A stretch of DNA of 64,000 nt from Isoetes taiwanensis (taxonomy: Eukaryota; Streptophyta; Lycopodiopsida; Isoetales; Isoetaceae), in contig JAJEKV010000036.1 in NCBI GenBank assembly GCA_021234155.1, positions 2,162,996 through 2,226,995 of the forward strand, read 5' to 3'. The position numbers and the translations under genes were made by a program. The notes beneath the pieces were generated by a model, which had not been told where the DNA came from, made no database searches, and was given only the letters and a program-made list of their open reading frames with translations. Positions 12,251-22,237 of the stretch are shown here, piece by piece. Position 1 is the first letter of the stretch. Each line of letters starts with the position of its first letter.

Positions 12251-13800
12251 ATTAGCATTGCAAAAAGGTTGGAAAGTTAAGGCAAAAATCAAAGAGCTCA
12301 AGGAGGATGAGAGATGCAACTCCAAGTATTTTTTTATCAAGGCCAAGACTAAACTCAAAAGAAATCAAATTGATGAAGTCAAGGTGGGGGATACTCAAAT
12401 CTCTGGTGATCTCAACCTTAAGAAAGCTGCTATGGACCACTTCACAAAGATCATGGGTACCAACAACGACTGCCTTGATGAGGCAATGGACCTTTTTATC
12501 AACATTGAGAGCAAAGTCAATGAGGACCAGAACAACCTCATCACGACCCCATTTACTGAAATTGAGCTCAAGGAAGTTATCTCTGGAATGGATAATGGGA
12601 AAACCCCGGGACGAGATGGCCTCCCTGCGGAATTTTTTAAAAAGGCTTGGCCTATTTTAAGTAAAGGTGTTACCAATTTAGCCAATGAGTTCGGGATAAA
12701 TAAGTGTGCGGATGCGGAATCAACACGAGTCTTATTACTCTCATTCCCAAGATTGACTCCCCAATCTCCTTTCTTGATTATAGACCAATTTCTCTTACTA
12801 ATGTCATTTACAAGATAATTGCGGGGAGCCGGGTGCTGGACTCAAGAAGATTTTAAACAACGCAATCGGTAGCACCCAATCATATCTTAAGGATCGTTTA
12901 TCACGGACAATGTGGTCCACGGCAATCTTAGGGTTGCCTTTGGGCCAAGGAATCCAACCAAGATATTGCCCTTCTCAAAAGCTGGACATCACGAAAGCTT
13001 TTGATACGGTCGGTTGGAAGTTTTTGTTTAAATGTTGCGAGCTTTGGGGTTCAACGAAGAAAGTATTGGTATGTTTAAAGCAATCTTGAGTAATTCTAGA
13101 TCGGTGTTTCTTGTTAATGGTGAGTGTAGCCCCTTCTTTGCTCTCAAAAGAGGTGTTAAGCAAGGGTGTCCTCTTGCCCCCTTTTATTCTTAATTGTCAT
13201 GGAAGCACTTCATAGCGGTGGAAAAGGCAAAGAGCGAGAATTCAATCAAAGGACTTCAACTCCCGATAACTCTCGGGTGGACCAGATCCTCAATGGTCAT
13301 TTTCTTGATGATACCTTCATTTTGACTTCAATGGATCAGGGATTCGATCATCAACACTCAAGGCATATTCTCAGGGACTTTCTGGTTTGCAAAATTAACC
13401 CTCTAAAATCGCTATTCAAGCCCGGGGACATGGACAAAGGCACCCGGTGGACCTTTTGGGTATAAGTATTACTCCCCTTGCACTAAGACTAAAATTAAGG
13501 TATTCCCTTTGCCATCGAAGTAATGCCTCGGACACATGGAATGATATAAGCGATAAATTTTATAAAAAGGTAGATACCACGAACTCTAAATATCTCTCCA
13601 AGAATGGCGAGCTATTATTGCCAACTTTATGATATCCTCCTCGCGGGTCTATCAATCCTCAATTATTTTAGCTCCCAAAAAGTTACTAATAAGCTTCAAG
13701 GTATCATTGGCGGGTTTATCTCTTGTGGCCAAAATAGAAGATCTTTGGCATCCTGTTTCCATGGAAGAGTCTTTGTAAGCCCTAAAGTAGAAGGAGGGTA
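12251..13800 (+). pseudogene. LINE reverse transcriptase domain, broken
   Basis: The 12258-12818 frame reads a linker and then ELKEVISGMDNGKTPGRDGL and AEFFKKAW, the conserved fingers start of L1 reverse transcriptases. At 12985-13020 it reads KLDITKAFDTVGW, the first catalytic Asp motif. The 13110-13200 piece gives VNGE(C)SPFFALKRGVKQGCPLAP in another frame. At 13296-13320 the usual HFADDT box reads GHFLDDTFIL, with Leu in place of Ala before the two catalytic Asp residues. At least four frame changes separate these motifs. The family assignment is secure from motif order. Confidence 0.88.
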
Positions 13801-14016
13801 GGGAATAATCAATATAAAGAAAGCAAGGTTTGGCTTTGGCGGCTAAATATTTTCATAAGGCCTCGTTATGACAACATCAAGCACCCCATATCATTTCGAT
13901 TAGGCATTACATTGGTAAATGCCACCCCTTTGGATGGAGAAATCTAAAGATGGACCTGCCACACTCTATCTTCTTTCCATTCTCTGTTCCAGCCACCACC
14001 CGGGTCTTATTAAAAA

Positions 14017-14820
14017 ATGATAAAGGCTTGGATTGAAGTTAAGCAGGTTATGCAGTGGGAAAAGGGCCTATCTACGAGATCAGTCCATTTTACGGAATCT
14101 GCTCTCATCTTGGATAACCACGAAATGTGTTTAGCTTGCCACTTCCACGATCAAAAGCTTTTGGAAGCAAAAGGAATCACCATGATCGAAATCTTTTTGA
14201 TGATAATGGGATTATTGTATTTCATAACTTCGGTCCTTGCGAGGGAAGGTCGGCAAACCACGATTCTTTGTATGAAGCTATTACTAATACGATTAGTGAA
14301 TGGAGTATGGTCCCACTCCCAAGACTCTTGGAATCATAGCGGGGTGAATGGCTACAAAGTCAATTGGGCCTACAAGTTTCTAATGAGAGACCAAGCGGTT
14401 ACTATTCATCTCAAATGGGGAGTTTCTTGGGATCTGACTAGGAGGAACCTCAAATTTATGTGGAGCAGCCCTATTAATCCGAAAATCAAAGCATTCATGT
14501 GGCGACTATGGCACAAAGGATTGGCTACTAACCGTAAGAGATTTAAGCTTTCTATGACTAATTCTGATATTTGTGAAAGATGTCTAGCCTATAAGGAGGA
14601 TGAGAATCATCTATTCAGTCCTGCCTTTGGTGCGAATGGGTCTTTGGGCCGGCCTCAGATTTTTTGGCCAAAATCTTGTCTCCATGAATCACAAAAAATT
14701 CTTCATGCCTAACAATCCAATTTGGAGAACTTATATTACATTGTGGAGAATTTGGAAAGGGAGAAACACTTTCATATTTGATTTTGAAATTATCCCCGGA
14801 AGGAATCATAAAAGCAGGTA
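14017..14820 (+). pseudogene. LINE ORF2 C-terminal zinc-binding region (zf-RVT)
   Basis: The 14017-14712 frame contains LKFMWSSPINPKIKAFMWRL, matching the zf-RVT opening (W..IW....P.KI..F.WR), followed by GLATNRKRF and ICERCLAYKEDENHLF. The latter is the Cys-x2-Cys and His part of the zinc-binding knuckle. The final Cys is replaced or shifted. This domain is typical of plant L1 elements and lies where expected, about 500 bases before the poly-A. The neighbouring frame 14600-14821 continues the C-terminus (IWKGRNTFIFD), so one frameshift lies near 14620. Confidence 0.82.
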
Positions 14821-14821
14821 A

Positions 14822-15346
14822 TGTATGACATTAATTGGATCCTTAGTATTAATGTATGATTAGTTTATTGCTGCGAAAACCACATTCACGATGACTAGGA
14901 GGCTAGAATGGAAAAAGGAATAAAGCCGGCGCGGAGAAGGAATGGATCAGATTCTTGACCCCTCTTTGATACATCTGCACATCTCGCGCCTTATGCGTAT
15001 GTAGTTCTTCTTGTGACCAAAACTACAACATTGAAAGAGATTTGATATGCGAGGCCAAAGACGCCAAAGGGAGATTCAACATGGCCAAGGCGGGCATTTG
15101 TAAATGCACCTACTGCACATTTCATCTGATAGTGAAGGGGAAAGCAAGGAAGAGGACAAACCAGCACCTTCAAGGATTTCACTAAGCTTTTTCTTAGAAC
15201 TGTCCAAAATGACTCTGTCTCTCAGATACCGCTTTTTCTTAAAAAGTATTAAAATGTTATAGGGTTACACTTCCCTTGAAAAAAGTTTTTTTGTACACTC
15301 AACTTATACCTAATATAAATAGTCGCCTTCAATAAAAAAAAAAAAA
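14822..15346 (+). other. LINE 3' untranslated region and poly-A tail
   Basis: About 510 bases without coding motifs lead into a poly-A run at 15334-15346 that directly abuts the right target duplication. No short hairpin specific to a known LINE tail was recognised. Confidence 0.75.
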
Positions 15347-15364
15347 CAAATTTAAGATCAACGG
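15347..15364. repeat. L1 target-site duplication, right copy
   Basis: This is an exact match to 8786-8803 and immediately follows the poly-A tail. Confidence 0.95.
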
Positions 15365-15415
15365 CCCACATGTAGCCACCTCGTAATCCCCCAAGCAGCC
15401 CCCTTAATTTTGGGG

Positions 15416-15605
15416 CTTTTGATCTGGGCGGTCGGATTTGGGGGTTCGATCTGGACCATCGGCTAAAAAGTCAATACAATTTAAGGCATTGAAGTTAATG
15501 CATTTGAAGAGGTGGCACCACCTCAGGCCATCAGATTTAAGAATTTAATCTAGGCCATTGATAAAAATTCAATGAAATTAAATGCCATTTTTAGGTGGCG
15601 CCATG
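15416..15605. repeat. Two diverged tandem copies, MITE-like
   Basis: A unit of about 95 bases starting GGTCGGATTT and ending AGGTGGCACCA is followed by a diverged copy ending AGGTGGCGCCA. The pattern 'C-A-T-C-G/A-GATTT ... ATCT-GG-CCAT' resembles short inverted-repeat plant elements rich in GGCCGTT/AACGGCC. The LINE inserted into a related motif just to the left. No transposase is present. Confidence 0.5.
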
Positions 15606-15639
15606 CCATATGCCATTTTTTTCTCATTTATTTTAAAAT

Positions 15640-17730
15640 CTTTTAATGACGAGGTTCCTTTTTTTTTTTGGAGATAAGGTGTTAATAATCATGGGAACGT
15701 TGGTTAAAAGGTCGTCAAAATTGAATGCTGCATTATGCCACCTCGCAACCTTATGTTTTTTCTGAATTCCTAGTTTGACGAGCCCTTCGTTACGCTTTAT
15801 TTGTTTTTTTTTTAATTTCTTTTGCTTCACTAATGACTTGTCAAAGAGGCCATAATCTGTTCTCTGCGAATTGTTTCTTGTGATCGGCCGGCTGGAGAGC
15901 AGATCGATTTCATTTTATGAGCCGTTTATGATCGAGGCATATGGCTGTGAAATGGTTTGATGCATTTTCGATTGCCAAGTGGCCGAACTGATGATCTGAG
16001 ACGATGTAGCAGAGCTGGTTCTGCCGTTCACCATGGTTACCCTTTGCGTTTCCTTTGCTTTTCACTGGTCTTCTGTCCCTGTACGAAAACTGCCAAGTAG
16101 GAAGTGAGTGCATGGGTGTAAGAAGAAAGAGACAGGGATAAGGCATAAGGCAGAAGAACAAGGTATCAAATTTGTGTCTGAATTTACTAGGATTTTTTCT
16201 TTTATCTCAGCGTATGGTCGGTACCCTGGCTTCTATAATTATAGTTTGCCTGTGACTCAATGCAGGCTCCAAGCTTTTAATTTTCTTGATCTGGAGCAAG
16301 GAATGCAACGGAGCTTTGAATTTTAAAGGTAAACACACTTTTGCCTGCATGTATCCCTGGAAATTTTGAAAGATAAACACAGTTTTGCAGCTGCCAAATC
16401 CACTTCTATTTAAGTTATCCTGCTGAGCACCTAATCCTTAAATTCTCTTTATCTATTGTAGACATTGGATTTGCATCTTTCAGCTGAACTATGGTTCTGC
16501 TAAAATGCTGAAAGAGGTCAAAGCTCTTTCCATTTTGTTGCCTTCTTGCTTGGGCACTTGTGCATCATGCCAGAGTAGACATTTAGCAGGCAGAATGCAT
16601 CGTCACAAGGGTTTATGGTGTGAATGATTTCACGACTGACGGAATACATTATAGACGGTAAAAATTCCTTCAAATCTTCTTGGGTGTCGATTCTTAGTGT
16701 GAAATGCATCAATTGTAAATTCGTATATTACAGGCTACTTCTGGAAGATGGGTCAATTTTATATTACGCCAATGCATCTGGAATGCCATTTCTTCACTTG
16801 CATATGGTTTTCCTGATTCTCATTCTGCCAGAAGGAACAACCCATTAATATATTCCCTTTTATATTGAATTTGCAGTTTCTAGTTGATGCAGGATTATAT
16901 GAGAATTAAGCAAGAACAAGAAGGGAGCAGCACATGTCATGCAGAGTAATGAGTAATGTCGGTGCTCCAATTTATTGGATTTCGATTTCCTGTTATCTTC
17001 ACGTCTTGATGCCGTTTCATGTGACCACAAAATACTGAGCTTTGTTGTAGAGCTCTGCTCTCATCAGTTTGCTTGGTTCACCAGCATATTGGCTATCATT
17101 TGTACAAGCATTTCTTCCTTCTATATAATTTCCGTAAGAAGGTAAAAGTCATGTTCTATTTTTTTTTGTTATTCTTTGCAGAAGTGTGTATGTTGTTTGG
17201 ATATAAAAACATCTGAGTTCTTTAAGAGAAGGTGGGTTGTCTCTAGAAAGAGACCATGACCTTGACAAATCAGCAGTTCATATACCTTAAGCTCCATATG
17301 GCACCATGCAAATTTTTGATTTGAAATGCATGGATGGCGGTCACACTAGGATCCAGAATTTCCTTCTGGCCAGAGTCTCTCATCGTCACTGGCATCTTCA
17401 TGGACAACACTTTTCTAGTTTAATTCCATCATACTTTTCATTCCATGATTTAAGATGTTATATTTTAAACAAATGACTCCCAACCTGTATATCCAGGCTT
17501 GCATTGTAATATGCAACCCCTTTGCTCTCATATTCTTTGCTATGAATATCTTACACTCTGCTCAAAGGCGAGAAAGTGGCATTATTTGTAAAGCAAGCAA
17601 GGATTGATCTAATCTCCTTGCACAAAGAGACGAGAACTTTAGAAAGCTATAGAATCACTGCAGTTTAGACTTATCAAAGTCCCGTCTGATTCTATTAAAG
17701 CTTATCTACCTAGTCGTGCCATGGGCTATC
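15640..17730. other. No recognisable gene
   Basis: Both strands hold only short frames without family signatures. There is a poly-T run at 15659-15669 and another at 17160-17167. No transposon end was identified, although the 5' end of the Helitron to the right must lie somewhere in or before the right part. Confidence 0.45.
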
Positions 17731-17734
17731 CATT

Positions 17735-18120
17735 TTGTTGGGGATTTTTATGAGGTGTTTTATGTTCAGATTATGTGACCAGAAGCAATTGGCATATTGC
17801 AGAACGGTTACAATGCCAAGACGAATCATAGACATAGATCCAAACAGAAAGTATTCAAAGGAGGAGCTTAGAAGGTTAAAGCACAACGAATATCAGCGCA
17901 GGTGGTATGCTAGAGTTTCCGAGGAGCGGAAAGCCGCTCGCGTTGAGACAATGCGACAAGGAAAGGAAGAGGTATACACGCGAATCCAGGCGAGGAGGCA
18001 AAGCAGGTGAGAGAAGAGCAAGGTAATTGTGAAGAACAGACAGAAGTGTCACTAGAAGTGAGGGAGGACAATCGATGATGGTAATGCGCTATTCATGACG
18101 ACCGATTGGAATTGGTGAAG
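17735..18120 (+). pseudogene. Helitron protein N-terminal basic segment
   Basis: The frame at 17735-18010 (91 codons) becomes, from an internal Met, a basic coiled segment containing KYSKEELRRLKHNEYQRRWY and then SEERKAAR. Helitron replication proteins commonly begin with such Arg/Glu-rich repeats. It lies upstream of the Rep pieces on the same strand. Assignment to the Helitron is by composition and position only. Confidence 0.45.
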
Positions 18121-18519
18121 ATTTAATTGGTGGTTCTTGTGGCGGGCATGAGTGGACGGTCAAAGCCCAACCCGCTGTTGTTGAAGGTAGTGTTGTGGTG
18201 CAATATGATTGGCGAGGCTACAGAATCTTGGGGAGAATCTAGCACACAAAATGGTGAAGCGGGCGGGGCATCAACCATATGGCACTTTCGTGCTTGGCAA
18301 TCCTATTGAGGTAATCATGTGCGCTGCACTCGTGGTGGTGAGCGAGGAGATGGAGTCGAAATGAGAACAACAAGACAGCATTGGTCTTGGCAAATATCGA
18401 GGATGGAAAACCATAGGCCTGGGCTTGGCAATAACAGTGATTTCCTTTGGAATAAAGTGTGTCGCTTTTTGCAATACAATATTGTTGCAGAGTGAAAGTG
18501 ACCTGTTTTTGTTGCAACA

Positions 18520-19250
18520 ATGGCCATCGTATTCTTCCTCAAATTACCCGAACTCCCCACCGTTTTGAGGCATCTTTATGGAGAGAGGGTTTTGGCAAGG
18601 ATAGCGGAAGTTAAAACCGTCTCTTTTTGCTTCACCGCATTATGTGTTCAAGGAGAGTTTGTTAGATTGGAGTCACCATCTTCGGTTGCTATGATGGGAC
18701 GGACATATCATCAACTATTCCCTGTTACAAAGCCAGACCAGCCGTTGCATTGGTATGTACATGATCAAGCTGAAAGGTTTACAACCGGCGATTCCGCGCC
18801 TAAACTTCGGCCCGGTGGGTGATGCGGTCGGTGGTATATTGCAAGATGTAAACCCATACCGGTGAAGGACATGCGGGCACAAAGATTAAGCTAATGTTAA
18901 ATGGCACGGTTGTAGATAATGAGGTTGCCGCTATCATACATGCCAATAATAGTGTGACTCTAACCCGAGGGCTAGTGTTTTCTCGGCTTCACAATAACCA
19001 AAGATCCGTTTATATCAGCATACTAGATGCTAATCTGAAGCCTTTGCAATATCCATTGCTCTTCCCCGCGATGGCACGCTTGGTCGGCATCCTTATAATG
19101 AACATCGTTTCTCTCGGATCGACCGGTACAGATCACCACCGCCGCATGAAGAGATTTTTTGCGCCTAGGGTCGCCTTTACTTGTGAGTATCCGGTAGATA
19201 TGTATTCCGGTATGAGAAAGAGAAACTAAACTTCCCGCAACTAATGGATA
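18520..19250 (+). pseudogene. Helitron Rep N-terminal region, broken
   Basis: The 18520-18822 frame contains GRTYHQLFPVTKPDQPLHWY, which matches the Helitron segment 'G..YH.I..L.P......f.qlYI.D'. The 18894-19229 frame has NEVAAII and LKPLQYPLLFP, the conserved 'ALQYPLLFP' anchor of the Helitron N-terminal domain. The frames are separated by small shifts, so the protein is not continuous as written. This region precedes the nuclease core in intact elements. Confidence 0.75.
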
Positions 19251-19374
19251 TACTAGAAATGGTGCGGGCGGGGATGATGACTTTGCTGATGTTGATGAGC
19301 AGCACGAGTCGCTGCGATAATGTTGCCATCTTCTTTCTTGGTTCAAAACCGGTGGTGCTCGGTTCGGATGATGG

Positions 19375-20170
19375 ATGCACTGCGCGCTACTTGAGGGGCT
19401 AAAAAGAAGCCCCCTATTGTTTATAACTATGACCACAAACCCACAGTGGTCAGAGATAGAAGCAATGTTGCGACCTGGCCAAAGTGCCGCAGAAATACCA
19501 ACAGTGGTTGTGCGTGTGTTTCATGCACGTCTCCAGCACTTGAAAAAGTTGTTTCGCGATTGTATTTTGGACCCGATTGCATATATGATGCATGTAATAG
19601 AGTTCCAAAAGAGGGGGTTGCCTCATGCTCATATGATTGTGAAAACACAAAATGAGATACCAATGGGGATGATAAACTCTTTGATCTCTGCTGAGATGCC
19701 CCATGATGCAGAACTTGCCGAACTAGTGCGGAAATATATGATTCATCATCATTCTCCGCGCTGCCAACAAAATGGTAAATGCAAATTGGAAATACCCACG
19801 GCCTATGATTGAGGGCGAACTTATGTGGGCCTTAGGGTATGTTCGATTACCAAGACGCGATGAAGAAGATATTTATGTGGTATCATATTCTCCTTTCCTT
19901 TTAAAGCAACTCAATTGTCATATCAATGCGGATATAGCAGCAACAATTCAGATGTTTATGTATTTGTACACGTACATCTACAAAGGTTATGACAAAGTAC
20001 AATACCGGATCGAACCCCAATTGCATGCTCGGTCTGAAGTAGATGATTACATAGCGGCGAGGTATGTATCATCTACTGAAGCAGCTTGGCGTTTGTTTTT
20101 GTACCATGTGTCAGAAAAATGTCCATCTGTAAAGTGCCTCCCAAAGGTATCCGCAAGAAAGAGGTCATAA
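19375..20170 (+). pseudogene. Helitron Rep nuclease (HUH) core, frameshifted
   Basis: Helitrons move by rolling-circle replication using an HUH endonuclease with two tyrosines. In the 19375-19812 frame, TTNPQWSEI and then IEFQKRGLPHAHMIVK (residues 75-90) carry the HxH pair that binds the metal ion. The frame shifts near 19800 and continues at 19772-20170 with YSPFLLKQLNCHIN and YLYTYIYKGYDKV. The latter tyrosine-rich segment is where the catalytic tyrosines lie. The ARYVSSTEAAWRLF and SVKCLP segments that follow are also typical. One frameshift separates the halves, so activity is doubtful unless that shift is a sequencing error. Confidence 0.88.
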
Positions 20171-20842
20171 TGCTTATAAAAGAGCAAACAAACTTTGGGT
20201 CATTGCTTGATCGGTATTTCCCTCCGCCCCTCTGCGGCGTAATTCTCAGACCTCACATATGTAGATTACTATGAGCAATACACATTCTTGCACACAAAAA
20301 AGTGACAACCAACGCCGGCGATGAATATTTGGAAATGGCACAAGAGGGCATTGCTAGAAAAGTAGTCATTAAACGAAAAAAGGAGAGAGCAGTTTGCGAG
20401 TAAGATTAGTGATGCCATGCCGGGAGAGGTATTCTATTTATGCCGGGCTTCTTTCGCTGCACACCTGCGCCAAGAACATGGGAGGACTTAAAGGTATATA
20501 ATGGTCATAGATATGACACATATCAACGACTCATATCGCTATGGGTTTGCTACAAGATAACGCCTGAATCTATATTAACTATGCAAGAGGCGATTTCTTC
20601 TCTTCAAGACTGGGCAACTCGGTTTCTATTCACACTTCTTATACTTGATGGTGCGCCAGCCATAGATTTATGGAATCAATTTTATGAGAACTTGACACTG
20701 ATTTCTCTATAGAATCAACTCAATTAGTTGCAACCCAAATAAGTGCACTCATGTGTATAGAAAATGTGTTGGTGCAACATGGAACCACCGATACTTGACA
20801 TTTGGTCTTCCCAAGCAATTACTATCTATTGTGACTTAGTCT
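20171..20842 (+). other. Helitron linker between Rep and helicase
   Basis: Short frames, for example 20440-20712 with CRTPAPRTWEDLK-like and YDTYQ text, match the usual Helitron stretch 'P.s.edLRT.dG....TF..AC...GLL.dD'. They are degraded and out of frame with each other. Confidence 0.5.
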
Positions 20843-22237
20843 TTGGAAGAACTACGCAAATATCGGGACCATAGCACATATTTGAGTAATGCAAATGAAA
20901 TGAGAAATAAAATGAATGGTGATCAAGCTTATGTATACGATCATATTGCAATGATCACGGAACAGCCGGGAATAAAAAGCCCGATATTTATTTATGGAAA
21001 AGGAGGAACAGGCAAGACCTTTCTTCTCAATGCAATATGTTTCCTGATAAGGGGGCATCAACGAATAGTGTTGGTTTGCGCAACAACTGCTCTAGCAGGC
21101 CAGTTATACCCTGGTGGAAAAACTGCCCACTCATTGTTTCAAATTCCTGTAAATGAAAATAATGTTGCCATCCAATCGATGATTGACCGAAATTCTAGTA
21201 AAGCAGCATTACTTAGAGAAGCAGATGTAATCGTTTGGGATGAATTTGCTATGGCCAACAAGGCTGTTGTAGAGTCCGTTGATGCTCTTCTGCAGCAGAT
21301 TTGCAATAATAGCCACCCCTTTGGTGGAAAGTGTTTTATAGCAGCTGGGGACTTCAGACAAATAGCACCTATCGTACAAGGCTCAGGAAGGCAAGCGACA
21401 ATATCTGCGTCGGTCAAATCCTCATCCACATGGAGGTCATTTACTGTTCACAAATTGGAGCAGCCTATAAGAAACGCTGGCGATCAAGAACTCATAGAAT
21501 GTGTTACACAAATAGGTGAAAATTGGCAAATTGATACTGTTAACCTTACACTATTTCGAACTACAAATTCCATTGATGAGGCCAAGGATTTTTTGTTTCC
21601 AGCCGATGTGCTAGCATTGCCTCATGTCGACGAATTCAATAAATCTATTCTTGACCGTGTAGCTGGGTCAAAAAGGAGATACTTCAGCTATGACTCCATC
21701 AAAGAAAATGACCAAGTTGTCCACACTGCTGCACTCACAGAAAATGACTTTCTCCATAGTTATGAACATCCAACTTTACCGCGGCATGTAGTTGAACTAA
21801 AAGAGGGAGCAATATGTCATATCATGAGATTGTTAGACGCAGAGAAGGGACTCGTCAAAAATGCAAGAGTTGTCATTCATTCTATGCATGATAGATATGT
21901 TACTGTTCGTCTTGTTGGAACTGATGGGAGACTTGCTGAAGATAATATACATCCCATATCTCGTGCGGACTTCTATCACCAACCTAAGAATTCATCGTTC
22001 ACCATCCATCGTCGTCAATTACCCTTGAGGCTTGCATATTCGACAACATTCCATAGTTGTCTTGGACTTACATTAGATAAAATTGTTCTGGATCTGCGGA
22101 CAAATGTGTTTGCTCACGGCCAGCTTTATACAGCACTAACGAGGATTCGTCGTAGAGAAGACGTGATTATATTGCACAATGGCACGTCATCTACTGTCAC
22201 AACAAGGAATGTGGTGTTTCAGGAGCTGTTACAATGA
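20843..22237 (+). CDS. Helitron PIF1-type helicase, 464 aa, intact frame
   Basis: This superfamily 1B DNA helicase is the C-terminal half of Helitron transposases and unwinds the displaced strand. The frame is uninterrupted: GKGGTGKT Walker A at residues 52-59, DVIVWDEFAM Walker B at about 128-137, GDFRQIAPIVQGSGR at 169-183, and near the C-terminus TTFHSCLGLTLDKIVLDLR and GQLYTALTRIRRRED. In PIF1 helicases the SxQGxT box has a conserved Gln; here it reads SCLG, so a key residue is Leu. The 'TFHS..GLTLD' form is one I associate with Helitron-type helicases more than with cellular PIF1. The true start is uncertain because the upstream Rep would be fused in frame in an active element. The chosen Met is simply the first in the open frame. 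Confidence 0.9.
   Translation: MEELRKYRDHSTYLSNANEMRNKMNGDQAYVYDHIAMITEQPGIKSPIFIYGKGGTGKTFLLNAICFLIRGHQRIVLVCATTALAGQLYPGGKTAHSLFQIPVNENNVAIQSMIDRNSSKAALLREADVIVWDEFAMANKAVVESVDALLQQICNNSHPFGGKCFIAAGDFRQIAPIVQGSGRQATISASVKSSSTWRSFTVHKLEQPIRNAGDQELIECVTQIGENWQIDTVNLTLFRTTNSIDEAKDFLFPADVLALPHVDEFNKSILDRVAGSKRRYFSYDSIKENDQVVHTAALTENDFLHSYEHPTLPRHVVELKEGAICHIMRLLDAEKGLVKNARVVIHSMHDRYVTVRLVGTDGRLAEDNIHPISRADFYHQPKNSSFTIHRRQLPLRLAYSTTFHSCLGLTLDKIVLDLRTNVFAHGQLYTALTRIRRREDVIILHNGTSSTVTTRNVVFQELLQ

Larger units (their letters stand above)
8804..15346 (+). mobile_element. Full-length L1-type LINE, 6.5 kb, decayed coding
   Basis: The element runs from the base after the left duplication to the end of a run of about 13 A residues at 15334-15346. 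It carries, in order, an ORF1-like region, an apurinic-type endonuclease, a reverse transcriptase and a zinc-binding tail, which is the standard plant L1 order and length. The perfect 18-bp duplication fixes both ends and says that the copy is complete and not 5' truncated. Frames are broken many times by stops and indels, so it cannot now make its proteins. Perfect flanks beside heavily broken coding regions make part of the damage suspect as sequence error. Confidence 0.92.

Noticed and set aside
11801-12358. 185-codon minus-strand protein
   Set aside because: It is a shadow of the L1 endonuclease and linker on the plus strand, where motifs in the right order are found.
19023-19436. 137-codon minus-strand ORF
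   Set aside because: It overlaps the plus-strand Helitron region that carries conserved LQYPLLFP and TTNP motifs, so it is a shadow.
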